From NCBI RefSeq assembly GCF_000003195.3, contig NC_012876.2, forward strand, positions 7,357,306 to 7,421,305: 64,000 bases of DNA, given 5' to 3'. A model generated the notes under the pieces. The model was not told the origin of the DNA and ran no database searches. It saw nothing but the letters and a program-made list of their open reading frames with translations. The DNA is from Sorghum bicolor. Taxonomy: Eukaryota > Streptophyta > Magnoliopsida > Poales > Poaceae. How positions within the stretch are numbered: position 1 is the stretch's first letter; each line of letters begins with the position of its first letter. Below are positions 9,097 to 21,527 of the stretch, in pieces. Both the position numbers and the translations under genes were made by a program.

Positions 9097-12017
9097 TGTA
9101 ATACTCGATTTTAAGGACAAAATTAGATATGCACCATATGTGAGTTTTAGAAGTCAAATCTCACATATAGCTACAAATAATGGGTAATATCTAGAGACAA
9201 TGCATAAATATATAACATACTTAGTATAAAAGAGATAACCTTCAGTATCAAACAGCGGATAGACAATCTCCAAACTTCGGGTATTACTTCTCTCCACAGG
9301 ATCCAACTGACTGGTTGATCACAAGCCTAACATCTCCTGGAGTGTGGGGGAAATTGCAAGAGTGAGCACATATCGTACTCAACAAGTATAACCAGGGGTT
9401 CATGAGGCTCAAATAGCTGACACTGGTTTGACTGCATTTAGCTTTTATATGTAGATAACATATTTAATCATTGGATAGCAAATATCAAGGTAGCATATTA
9501 AATCCCATAACCACATGATCAATTGTATACAAGAATTATGAATAATACATATAAACAACATAATAAACCATCATTATCATTATTAATCATGTTCATCAGT
9601 GTCCGTCTATTCCGTCAGTTTTCCGGGCCGCCCGTATCCGTGGGCACGGCTAGTATACCAGATTTAACACTCTGCAGAGGTTGTACATCTTTACCCATGA
9701 GTCATGATTTACCCTTTCGCCCGAGGTGATCAGCCTCTTAGCTCACTTCCAAGGAAAGTCGGCAGGGTTCACTATGAAGTCTTTAAAAGGTTCGTCTAAC
9801 AAGTTAGGGCCGCAATGTTTCCTTTGCGTGCAGATATAGATACCCCCTTCCGAATGGCACAATGACGCGCAGCCTATACACATAAGGACAGGGGCTCGCA
9901 CTATACCCAAAACGGTTCAGCCCCTCCGCCCTTTCGGGTAACCTCTAACAAGCTAGAAAAGCTTACTCATACTTGACTAAAGCCAGAGCCATATAGCCCT
10001 CATGGTTGTACGAGTTGTCTTAGCTTTTGCCAAGCGATAAGTCCTTATGGAGGGTCAAGATCAATCCAGCAAAAGCCAGAGTTCTTTCCACCCTTTATAT
10101 TCAAGTTGCTAGAAAGCATATTTTATTGTTTATTGTATATCCAAACATTCATGTTACATGATCTTGGATTAGATTCAAGCACTAGCAGGAACTACCAAAT
10201 GCATATCCAAAATAGGTAACAAGGAATCCAGGATAACAATCATCTATGATTCTGCTAAGGTCATCACGGTGGACACATGCATATGATAAATATTGTATTA
10301 ATGGTATATAGGTAACAAGGATGATCCCAAGTTATACTTGCCTTGATCAAAGCTCTCCTGAGCCTGCTGCTGGTCTTCAAAAGATTGACCTCGATCACCA
10401 ACGTATCGCTCACTGTCTATACCCGATCATCAATCAACAACGCGCATTCCAATGGACAATCATACACGAAGCAAACAAGCTATAATTAGAACAATACACC
10501 AAAAAGTGGTAAAACAAATATAAAAGTTTATGAAAATATTCTACGCAGCGCTACGATCACACAAACGTAATGTTCACGAAAATCGGAATTGAAACGTAGA
10601 AGTTATGAATTTTCCAAGTTTTCCTATAGAGAAATAATTAACTAAATGCTACTGCAGAATTAAAAAGTTTCAAAACAGCAAACTAATACTTCTAACGTGT
10701 AGAGCTCGTGAATAAGAATCTAACGAAATTTGAATGGACAAAAACGGAGCTAAAAAGAGCATTTTATGAGCATTATAAAATCAGTGGCAAACTTGTAAAT
10801 ATCAGAAAATGTATTTTGAATCAACCGAACAGACTTTACGTTTTCAAAAACAGAATACGCCTTTCGTGAATGTGCCTTGGACTGCGGGTTCTAATACGAG
10901 ATTCTAGAGGGTCTCTTTAAGAAAACGGCCGGGCGAAGGGGTATCCTTCTTTTTCGGCCGTAGGATCGCGATGGAACGGTGCAGATCAGATCTGGGGAGA
11001 GAGGGAGGGAGCTCCGGCCAGCTACAGTGGCCAGCGCGGTGGCGCCATTGCCGGAGGGCAGAACTCCTCGCCGGAGTTCGTCGTTTTCGCGATTCAGTGC
11101 ATGATTCAACAAACGAAAAGAATGGAAAGGCGTAGAAGCTTGCTGCGAACTCACCGAGACCAAAATCAAGGCTCGGGAAAAGCTTGAAGGCGTCCGACGG
11201 CTTGAGATGGCGGACCGGGCACTCCTGCAAGGTACGGCATCGATGAGGGAGCTGTAGGGCGCGATAGAGATTAAAAGGGGAGGCTCAGAACCCTTGTAGG
11301 AGCAATACGAAGCTCGGCGTCACGATTTAGGCGGCTCTAGGGCAGCACCGAGGAAGAACGATGGTGGCGGCAATCTTTGGCTTGCGGCGAGATCCAACCA
11401 GCGGCGATAGAAGTTATCTAGGGATTCCCCAATGTTGTGGATGGAAAGTGGAGTGCGCGGGGAGACCACAAAACTTTATAGGGCTTGATTTGGGAATCCT
11501 AGCACCAAATCCCGGATTTACAGGATGGGTTTCCATCTCGGTGAGAGAAGGAGAGACCGTCTCGGCCACGACCTGAGGAAGAAGAAAGGTAAGTCGCAGA
11601 CGTGTGGGCTCCAGATGGCAGCGAGAGAAAGAAAGGGAGAAAGGGGCGGGGCGCGCTGCTGGGCCGGAGAAAGAAGTGGGCCGGGGCGGTTAGCAGGGTC
11701 GCGGGGGAGGAACGGGGGCTGGGCCGATGGGGAGTTGGGCTGGGCGCTGGATGGGGTCTTTTCCCCTTTCCTTTTTTTCTATTTTAATTTTCAAAGCCTT
11801 TTCCAAATAGAATTTTTAGAGCAACCAAAATCCACCCCAAAGCAATCAACACAACAATAAGATATGCTTCAGCATGTATGCATAAATAAGTTTCTAACTC
11901 TATGTTGAATTTTAAATTTCAATAAAATTTATTTCTTCACTAATTTAAATGCTCACATAAATATTTGAATAATTCAATTTAAAACTATTAATTTGAAAGC
12001 AAATTTTGGGTGTTACA
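9097..12017 (-). repeat. Left LTR (3' LTR) of element C
   Basis: Starts TGTAATACTCG and ends GGGTGTTACA. It is about 98% similar by eye to 37624-40541. A minus-strand TATA-like box (CTATAAAG, 11474-11481) is present. The shared LTR module CTCTGCAGAGGTTGTACA lies near 9669-9686. The GC-rich part (10900-11760) gives open frames in several frames and is not coding. Confidence 0.9.
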
Positions 12018-12063
12018 AACTCTACCCCCTTAAAAGAATCTCGTCCTCGAGAATGAATAGTAC

Positions 12064-12190
12064 TTACTCAAACAATTGTGGATATGATTTCCTCAGATCA
12101 TCTTCTCTCTCCCAAGTTGCCTGTGCTTCTAAATACCGATTCCATTGTACTTTGCACATTCTAATGATCCAACTCCTGGTAACTCTCTCT
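12064..12190 (-). pseudogene. Element C chromodomain end of pol (fragment)
   Basis: On the minus strand this encodes MCKVQWNRY then EAQATWEREDDLRKSYP and a stop, the C-terminal chromodomain typical of grass Tekay/Del chromoviruses. Immediately upstream in the element (12191-12215), the sequence changes to reverse transcriptase coding (NELEELKR) in another frame. Thus most of RT, RNase H and integrase was deleted before element A inserted here. Confidence 0.75.
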
Positions 12191-12215
12191 TTATTTGTCT
12201 CTTAAGTTCTTCTAA

Positions 12216-15155
12216 TGTAACACCCAAAAATTCTGTTTCTTTTAAATAGATGAAATGAATTTAAATGAATTTATTTTGTGAGCATTTTCAATGTAGGAAA
12301 ATAAATAAATTTGGAGAAATTAAAATTTAATATAAGCCTAGAGAAAACTTTATGTTGCATTCATGCTGGGGCATTCTTTTATGTGATGAGTGTTTTGAAA
12401 ATCAAATTGATTAAAAATCCATTTGGGAAATGCATTGAAAATTTGTTTGAGAAAAAGAAAAGGAAAAGGAATTTCTTTCTCCCCCTTTCTCTCCATTTCG
12501 GCCTCTCGGCCCAAAACCCGCCCCGCGCGCGCCCTCTCCTTCCTGGGCCGCGGCCCAGCCGCCCCCCTCTCCCTTCCCCTCTCTCTCCCCGCTGACAGGC
12601 CGGGCCCGCCTGTCAGCTCCTCCTTCCCCAAACCAACGCCCCGCTCCTTCCTCTCTCTCTCGGTTTGGAAACCGCAAGGCCGAAGCCCGCGCCCACGATC
12701 TTCCCCTCTTCCCCCACGTTCGGCTTGAAAAGGATAGCGCCCGCGCCGAGCTTGAACCGCACCCCGCGCCCCATTCGTTTCCCTGCTCACCTTCTCACCT
12801 GGGAGCACCGAGCGCCGCCGAGTTCGCCGCCGCGGTGGAAGATTCAATTGGCCAAGTTTTCTTCCCCGTAATCCCCTTGCCGAGCTCCTTTTTAGTCCCG
12901 CGAAGTCGCCTAGATTCTTCTTCTTATTTTTCCCGCCTCGTTTTTCTCTCTAACTGCCGCTGTGTGTGCTCAGGAGAATCCTCGCCGCCGTTTCGCGTGG
13001 TCAGCCGAAGTCGATCCATCCTAGTCCTTGTTCCCGGCGTCTTCGGGTTCGCGGTGAGCTCCTCTGGCCTCCCGTGCTCTTGGATCGAAGTTTTGTCCAC
13101 CTAAGGACGTTTTCTCCTTCTTCGGCGATCTCCCGGCCATGGCGCCGCCGCGGAGGCCTTGCTCCGGCCGGCCGGCCGGCGAGCCCTTCCCTCTCTCCCC
13201 CCAGATTAAATCCGAGCTGTAGATCTCTAATCTGACGGCCCAGTGAGCTCCGTACCCCTTCGCGGGTCAGTTTTGCTAAAGAGTCCCCCTGGGATTTAGT
13301 ATTTGAGCCGCAGTCCTTAGCGCAATTCGTAAACTACGCTTTGTCTTTTGGAAAGCGTATTTTCCGTCGGTTAGGTCAAAATACGCTTTCGGGAAATTAC
13401 AGAATTGCCACTGAACTTGTTTTGGCCATAAAATATTCGTTATAGCTCCGAATTGACCCGTTCAAATTGCGTTAGGTTCGTAATTAAATTATCTACATGA
13501 TAGTACCACTGTTTCTGTAGTTTGGAACTTTTTATTTTCAGGGTTAGGTTTAATTAATTAATTGCCTATAGGAAATCGCCGATAAGTCGTAACTTGGTCG
13601 TTTTAGCTCCGAATTTCGTGATCTTCGTATCTATGTGATCGTAGCGAAACGTTGGTTCTGTTTTTAAATATTTTATTTCATTTTTGATCTGTTGGTGTAC
13701 TGTTCTAATTAAATGATTGTTTGCTTGTATGAATGAACCTGGATGCGTGTTGTTGTGTGGTACCGATCGAGCGCAGACGGTGACGTGTCCGTGGGTGATC
13801 CATTTCACTTCGAGGAGCAGCAGGACCAGCAGCAGTTCCCCTTCACCAAAGGCAAGTATAACATGGGTTTCCCTTGTACACCTATTCACTTAATTAATTA
13901 CGCATTTGCATGTGTCTAATTTTGATAACCCCTAAGGACATCCTAGCTATCTGACTAAACACTTATGACACCTATGGGAAGAATGCATGTGGGTAGCTTT
14001 GCTAGTGCTCTAATTAATTGAGACTTTATTATCGCTCTGACTTTAATAAATATGATGATAAATATTGGGAAAAAGGGCTATGGTGCAATTGACTTCGGTT
14101 GGGTTGACCTAGACCCTCCGTAAGGACTTCTCTGTAAGCGACAATCCGGGACTTACAGTGCAACCGTGATGGTTATATGGCTCTAACTTTAGCTCAGTAA
14201 TAGGATCTCATCTAGCTGGTTAGAGGTTACCTGAAAGGGCGCAAGAGGGGCTTGCCACTTTGGGTATAGAACTGCTTCTGTTCCTATGTGTATAGTCGTG
14301 ATGGAAATGTACCATAAGAAAGGGGGTTCTGTATATCTGCCTGCCGAGGAAACCTCGCGGCCCTAACTGGTTAGACGTGGCCTATGGAAGGCTTCATAGT
14401 GTTCCCTGCCCGCTCACCTTGGCAGTGTTAGTGGGTCTTGCAAACCCCGGGCATATGGGTAACACGACTTACGGGAAAAGTGCACACCTCTGCGCAGAGT
14501 TTGATCAAATTGGTATACTAGCCGTGCTCTCGGACATGAGCGGCCTTGGACCCTTACGGAATAGTTGGGTGTGGATGGTTATGGGAAATAACTAATGAAA
14601 CGCTGACGCATTGATCGTGATGATTAATGTGGTTTAACCGTGATGGTGATGGTGTTAGCCGTGAAGGTTAACGGTGTTATTATCATGTACTCATTTGGGC
14701 TAATTGGGAGCTTAAGCATAATTGATGATTAAATAGGATTAAAACATTGACCAATTAAAATGCTAACTGCAGTAGCCAGTGTCTGACCTTTTTGAGCCGC
14801 ATAAATTCCTATGTTATGCTTGCGGAGTACGAGATGTACTCACGCTTGTCTTTTTATTTCTTTTGGACAAAAATCCCGGATGTGTAACAGATGACAGCTA
14901 TTACGAGGAATTTCCGGAGGACTTCTAGGTTGGCGATCCCCCAGTCGGTCGTCCCTGTGTTGCAGTTATCTTACCATAGCTAGTTATGAGTTTATTTTCC
15001 GTTTGTCGCAGACTTTGATATATTTGTATTGTAATAACGTTTTGTAAGACACTTGTGATGATACATTTGTAATTTGTCGACTTGTGTGTGCGACTATTCC
15101 TGGGGCGCACATGAGATTATTGTACTCAAATTTATCCTTAAATTTGGGTGTGACA
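12216..15155 (+). repeat. 5' LTR of element A
   Basis: Starts TGTAACACCC and ends GGGTGTGACA; 2940 bp, about 98-99% similar by eye to the 3' LTR. It holds a GC-rich, CpG-rich block (12480-13230) and, at 14472-14545, the module shared in sense orientation with the other LTRs of this window. The open frames in the GC-rich block have no family support. Confidence 0.93.
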
Positions 15156-15158
15156 AAT

Positions 15159-15170
15159 TGGTATCAAAGC
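15159..15170 (+). other. Primer-binding site of element A
   Basis: TGGTATCAAAGC lies 3 bp after the 5' LTR. It is one base off the TGGTATCAGAGC that complements the 3' end of plant initiator methionine tRNA, the usual primer of this lineage. Confidence 0.75.
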
Positions 15171-15349
15171 AAGGGTGACTGTAGGACGCAAACCTTGGTA
15201 GAAACAGTCGATTTTAGGGTTCTTATTTTCGCTTTATTTATTTCACTGCTCACTTTACTTTCTTTTTATTTTATTAAAAGTTTATATTCTTACCCAATGT
15301 TCTATTTATGTAAACATATTGATTCTAATTCTTAAAACAAAATTTATAG

Positions 15350-16294
15350 ATGCCTCGTCGCAGCGCAGCCGCGTATCGCGCCCTCTTCGTCGCCGCCCGT
15401 GCTCCACCAGTTGCACCAGCACCAGCTCCAGTACCTGCACCTGTGCCAGCACCAGTACCCGTACCAGAGCCCGAGGTCGTCGCCTCTGGTGGCGGCGAGG
15501 AGGAGGAGCCTATGGACACGGGGTCCCCTACGCCTACACCTTCAGCTCCTACACCAGTGGCGGTACCGATTCCGCAGGCTGCCGCTCCAGTACCACCTGC
15601 ACCTGCACCACCTGCACCTGCACCACCTTCGCCTGCACCCCACGCGTCGACGGGTTCAGCACCGACGCCTCAGTACCCTCAGGTTGTTCCGGAGATGGGA
15701 TGGACCTCCAGGAACAAGTTCATGGAGGCGGACGAGGACGCTCGCTACCACACTCTGCTCACGGGTGTGTTGGCGAGCTATTACCCGGAGTTTGCCACCA
15801 CCGTCCGCTACCTTTGCTCGGAGCACAAGCACCCGTTGGAGAACACCTACTGGAAGGCCGAGGTGATCATCACAGCTCGGAACAACGTCGACAACTCGGA
15901 CGAGGTGGAGTCCATCCACGAGAGCAGGGTTAGACGTGCTTCCGCCTACGAGAGCATGGAGGATGCAGCTTAGGCCGCGTACTTTCACTACCATGGCCGC
16001 CGTTTTGAGGCCATGCAGGAGGACAGGTACCGGTTCCTTCCCCGCAACGACCCAGATGGAAAGACATGGCATGTCCTGGCACCTCCTGCCGGCGACCCTA
16101 CCCTGGATACGACTGTGAGACACGTCAGTGCCATTCAAGAGATGAATGGGGCACTGAGACAGGAGCTGCGTGTTGCGCAGCAGGCGGAGAAGCGCCTCCA
16201 GCGTCAGGTGGATGAGCTGCGTGGTCAGCTTGGACAGCCACCCATTTACAAGAAGAAGCCCCGCAAGTTCGTTCTCCAAGATAGAGCTTCTTAG
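15350..16294 (+). pseudogene. Element A extra 5' ORF, broken by one stop
   Basis: A single frame of about 315 codons between the primer-binding site and gag, interrupted by TAG at 15971-15973 (most simply CAG to TAG). The N-terminal third is a low-complexity Ala/Pro/Val region. A globular middle part follows, with WKAEVIITARN, then RYRFLPRNDP and TWHVLAP. The end is a predicted coiled coil rich in Gln, Glu, Leu and Arg (about 16135-16230) followed by a basic tail. The layout and several positions match the separate ORF at 32600-33400 in element B, so this is a lineage-level accessory gene and not chance. Its function is unknown. Confidence 0.65.
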
Positions 16295-16955
16295 ATTTCA
16301 CAGTACTTTCTAGATTGACGCTAGCACGAGTATTTCGGTAATGTGTGGCATGTGAACTTTAGTGAGTTGCTGTTTGTGTTGATGAACATTTATGATTTGG
16401 AGTTTTGTTTGATTGTGGAAACATGTGGGTCTGTCCGCATGTTTCTAAACCTTAATTCTAGAAGTAAATGTTGTTTAAATTCGAGGTTGGGTTACTTTAT
16501 CTGTCTCAGTCATGCTGTTTCTGGAGCGGTCTGGGATTTTTATTCAGTATCTCATTATCGGTTCAGTCAAAAATTACGAAATTTTTATGGTGAAAACTAG
16601 ACTGGTATATCTTTCATCTCCAACTGGAATCACCTCATTATCTGTTCGGATCTATGAGATATCTCCGTTTTAATCTGCTGTACCTGCGCAGACTGAGAAC
16701 CAGAGCAGAACCTGATGAATCACAATTTTGATTATGTTACTGTTGGAATCAGTAAATGTGGTCTGAATAAAGTTTGTAGAGAATTTCTTAACCTTTCCAA
16801 CGATGTATACCATGTTCCTTTTGAGTCTATAGATTCTGAGATAAGCACAGATTACTGACCTGCTGAGTTTGAAACTTGTCCAGAAAACTGCTAGACTTGT
16901 TTTTATTCATTATAAGCGATGAATAATTATTTTTTTTGGAAGATCACTAAAAGCC
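16295..16955. other. Non-coding spacer between extra ORF and gag of element A
   Basis: No coding signal. It resembles the 36100-37100 interior of element C in composition and phrasing (degenerate AT-rich text around TATCTCCGTTTTAATCTGC-like phrases). It is probably part of the internal leader. Confidence 0.5.
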
Positions 16956-16976
16956 GTGAATCTTTGTTGGAAGCAG

Positions 16977-19900
16977 ATGGACGCCGAACGTGCAGCCGCT
17001 GGTCGTGGACGTGGCCGTGGCCGTGGTCGTGGCCGTGGACGTGGTGTACCTGAGAATCCACCACCACCACCGCCGCCGATGACTATCGAGCAGCTCATGG
17101 GTATGCAAGCTAATCTGATGCAAGCCATGATGAACCGTATGAACAATGAACCAGTAGCAGCACCACCGCCGGTTCAAGTCCGTGACAAGCGAGGGGAGTT
17201 CTTGAAAGGACGTCCTCCGGTGTTCACCCATGCCTCTGATCCACTGGAGGCAGACGACTGGTTAAAAGCAGTCGAGAAGCAGCTGAACATAGCCTAATGC
17301 AGCGACCTGGAGAAAGTGTTGTACGCATCAGGCCAGCTGCAAGGACCTGCACAGGAGTGGTGGGAGTCCTATCAATATGGACGCCCGAACAACGCTCCGC
17401 CAGTCACCTGGAAGGAGTTTACGGAAGGGTTCAGGTCCCATCATATTCCGAAGGGCCTGATAGAACTGAAAGCGGAAGAGTTCAGATCTCTCAAGCAGGG
17501 ATCAATGTCAGTCAGTGAGTATCGTGACAAGTTTGCTCAACTATCACGATATGCTCCATATGAGGTGGCCAGGGACTCTGACAAGCAACGTCTTTTCCTG
17601 AAGGGTCTGTATGATGGACTGCAGCTGCAGCTGATGAGCAATACCTACCCTTGTTTTCAAGAATTGGTGAACCGCGCTATTGTCATCGACAACAAGCGCA
17701 AGGAGATGGATGCAAAGAAGAGAAAGCTCCAGGGGCAGCAGTCGGGCAGCAACACTCGCCCACGTGCGTACCCTCAGTAGGGATTCCCTCAGCGCAGTCA
17801 AGGACCACAGAATCAGTGGAACCGTGGTCAGTTTCCTCAGCGTCCCCAGTACTACCAGCAGCACAATCACCAAAACCAACAACGTCCCCAGCAGCAGTAT
17901 GGCAACCAGAATCAGCAACGCCCCCAGCATCAGGTCAGCAATCAGGCACCACGCCAAGGAGTGCCCAATAATGCTCCTGGCAAGAGTGCAGCACCCAGCG
18001 ACAATCCCAATGCCTGTTACCGCTGCGGAGAGGTGGGACACTATGCCTACCAGTGCCCCAAGAAGCAGAATCCACCAGCCCAGCAAAATCAGAACAACAA
18101 TCAGAGGCCTGCTCGACCTCCGTTCTCTGGGAAAGTGAACCATGTGTCCACTGACACAGCTCAGGAAGCACCTGAGGTTATGATGGGTACGTTCAACATC
18201 AACTCCATCCCCGCTACAGTACTGTTTGATTCTGGTGCTTCACATTCTTTTATCTCCCAAGCTTTTGTTAGAGTGCATAGCATCCCACTTTGTGCACTGA
18301 AAAATTCTATGCTTGTAAATTCACCAGGAGGCACCATGCCAGCTAATTACTGGAGCCCCTCCACTAGTATATCTCTAAGGGGGGTAGATTTCAAGGTGAA
18401 ACCTATTGTGCTAAGAACCATGGGAATTGACCTCATACTTGGAATGGATTGGATGAAGCAGCATAGGGCAGTAATTCAGTGTCAGGAGAAATCTGTGGTG
18501 GTGACATCACCAGAAGGGGATAGAATAAGTGTGGATGTGACAGTGCAGTCTCAGCCGACTGCTACAGTGAATCAGTTGAGTGGTGGTAATCAAGAAGACC
18601 AGGTGGTGGACGAGTTCCCCGATGTGTTCCCGGACGAGTTGCCAGGTATGCCACCAGACCGAGACATTGAATTTCTTATTGAGCTTTTACCTGGAACTGC
18701 ACCTATAGCAAAAAGACCATATAGAATGGGGGTAAATGAATTAGAGGAACTTAAGAAGCAGCTTAAGGAAATGCAAGAAAAAGGGTTTATTCGTCCTAGT
18801 TCTTCACCATGGGGTGCACCCGTAATCTTTGTTGATAAGAAAGATGGCACTAGGAGGATGTGTGTGGATTATCGGTCATTAAATGAGGTCACTATTAAAA
18901 ACAAGTACCCACTGCCTAGAATAGATGACTTATTTGACCAACTGAAAGGAGCATGTGTGTTCTCCAAAATTGACCTCCGATCTGGCTATCACCAGTTGAA
19001 AATTCGTGCAACTGACATACCTAAGACAGCTTTTACCACAAGGTATGGCTTGTATGAGTATACAGTCATGTCATTTGGGCTGACCAATGCACCTGCATAC
19101 TTCATGTATATGATGAACAAGGTGTTCATGGAGTATTTGGATAAGTTCGTGGTAGTATTCATTGATGATATATTAATCTTCTCCAAAACCAAAGAAGAAC
19201 ATGCTGAACACTTGAGGCTGGTCTTGCAAAAGCTTAGAGAGAATAAATTGTATGCCAAGAAAAGCAAGTGCGAGTTTTGGTTGGATGAGGTCTCATTTTT
19301 GGGACATGTGGTCTCTAACGGTGGAATAGCCGTAGACCCCAGCAAAGTGCGGGATGTGCTACATTGGAAGCCTCCAACTAATACTAGTGAGATCCGTAGC
19401 TTTCTGGGACTAGCTGGTTATTATAGGAGATTTATTAAAGGATTCTCCAAGTTAGCAAAGCCTATGACAGCCCTACTAGAGAAGAGTGCCAAATTTATTT
19501 GGTCAGATAAGTGCCAAGAAAATTTTGAGGAGCTAAAGAAAAGGTTGACCACAGCCCCAGTGTTGATCTTACCAGATCTGAGTAAAATCTTCTTTATTTA
19601 TTGCGATGCATCTCGCCTAGGCCTTGGATGTGTGCTTATGCAAGAAGGAAGAGTAGTGGCGTACGCATCCAGGCAGTTGAGAAAACATGAGCTGAACTAT
19701 CCTACTCATGATTTGGAGCTAGCTGCCGTGGTTCACGCTCTAAAGATTTGGAGGCATTATCTAATTGGACACAAGTGTGATATTTATACGGATCACAAAA
19801 GTCTAAAGTATATTTTCACACAGTCAGACCTGAACCTAAGGCAACGCCGCTAGCTAGAATTAATAAAGGATTATGACCTGGAAGTGCATTACCATCCCGG

Positions 19901-21479
19901 GAAGGCAAACGTTGTTGCCGATGCACTTAGCCAAAAGAGCTATGCCAATGGGCTGCAATTGACCTTCATTCCCACAGAGTTGCTAGCTGAAATAGAGCAT
20001 CTCAATTTGGGTTTAGTGAACAACACTGTTGAATTGGAGTTGGAGCCCACCTTAGAGCAAGAAATCCGCAAAGGTCAGTTGGAAGATGAGAAACTAAAGG
20101 AAATTTCAGAGAATGTAGTGCTTGGAAAAGCACCGGGTTTCAAGTTAGATGAAAATGGTACACTATGGTTTGGGAAGAGAATATGTGTGCCAGAAGTGAA
20201 ATCCATCCGAGATGCAATCCTGCGTGAAGCACATGACTCTGCATATTCAATTCACCCCGGAAGCACCAAGATGTATCTAGATCTTAAAGAAAAATACTGG
20301 TGGTATGGATTAAAGAGAGATGTGGCAGAGTATGTAGCGTTATGTGATACTTGTCAGAGGGTGAAAGCCGAGCACCAAAGACCTGTAGGGTTCTTGCAAC
20401 CAATGCAAGTGCCTGAATGGAAATGGGAAGAAGTAGGTATGGATTTCATCACTGGGTTGCCCCGCACTCAACTTGGGTATGATTCAATTTGGGTAATAGT
20501 GGATCGACTCACTAAAGTTGCTCACTTTTTGCCCGTTAAGACCAACTATGATGGTGCAAAGCTGGCAAAGTTATATATGGATAGAATCGTGAGTCTGCAC
20601 GGAGTTCCGAAGAAGATCGTGTCTGATCGGGGTACACAGTTCACATCTCAGTTTTGGCATAAAGTACATGAATCATTGGGAACAAAGTTGAACTTTAGTT
20701 CCGCGTATCATCCCCAAACCGATGGGCAGACTGAAAGAGTAAATCAGATTCTAGAAGACAAGTTGAGAGCATGTGCGTTACAGTATGGTACCAGCTGGGA
20801 CACTAGTTTACCATATGCTGAATTCTCATATAATAATAGTTACCAGAAAAGTCTCGATATGGCACCGTTCGAAGCATTGTATGGGCGGAAATGTAGAACA
20901 CCTCTGTTTTGGAATCAGACTGGTGAGAGTCAAGTATTTGGACCTGATGTTCTTAGAGATGCAGAGGAAAAAGTGCGGAAAATACGGGACAACTTGAGAG
21001 TAGCTCAGTCTCGACAAAAGAGTTATGCGGAAACTAGAAGAAGAGAATTGGCATTCGAGATAGGCGACTATGTGTATTTGAAGGTGTCACCTATGAGAAG
21101 TGTCACGAGGTTTAATAAGAAGGGAAAATTGGCACCGAGGTACGTTGGACCGTTCAGAATTCTTAGGAGACGTGGAGAAGTGGCCTATCAGTTAGAGTTG
21201 CCTGCGAGTATGTCGGGTATTCACGATGTGTTCCATGTGTCACAACTGAAGAAATGTTTGCGAGTGCCTGAGGAACAAATTCCATTGGAGGAACTCACAG
21301 TTGAAGGAGATCTAACTTATGAGGAATATCCAATCAAGATCTTAGAAACAGCAGAAAGAGTCACCCGGAGTCGGGTTATAAAGATGTGCAAAGTGCAGTG
21401 GCACCGATATAAAGAAGAAGAAGCCACTTGGGAAAGAGAAGATGAGCTGAGACAGTCTTATCCATATCTCTTTGAGTAA
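16977..21479 (+). pseudogene. Element A gag-pol polyprotein, three nonsense codons
   Basis: One continuous frame of 1501 codons with stops at 17295-17297 (CAA to TAA expected), 17778-17780 (CAG to TAG) and 19851-19853 (TGG to TAG). Order: an Arg-Gly repeat and polyproline N-terminus, a gag core (WLKAVEKQL to WWESY), a CCHC knuckle (18015-18056), protease DSGAS (about 18228), reverse transcriptase with FIDD (about 19161), RNase H (YCDAS, about 19605), an integrase HHCC finger (20227-20351), a D,D-35-E core (about 20444, 20625, 20733) and a C-terminal chromodomain (about 21320-21470). Only the stops disrupt it; no frameshift was found. The start could also be the ATG at 16956. Confidence 0.93.
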
Positions 21480-21527
21480 GCATCGTCTCAATCTCGAGGA
21501 CAAGATTATTTTTAAGGGGGGTAGAAT

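Noticed and set aside
12311..13235. Open frames in the GC-rich part of the element A LTR (and its copy at 21623-22548)
   Set aside because: Frames are open on both strands because of composition, repeat in both LTRs, and show no domain. They are LTR sequence.
16977..17080. Arg-Gly and Pro repeats at the gag start as a host glycine-rich protein
   Set aside because: They are in frame with the gag core of element A and arise from a GGCCGTGGTCGT-type microsatellite.
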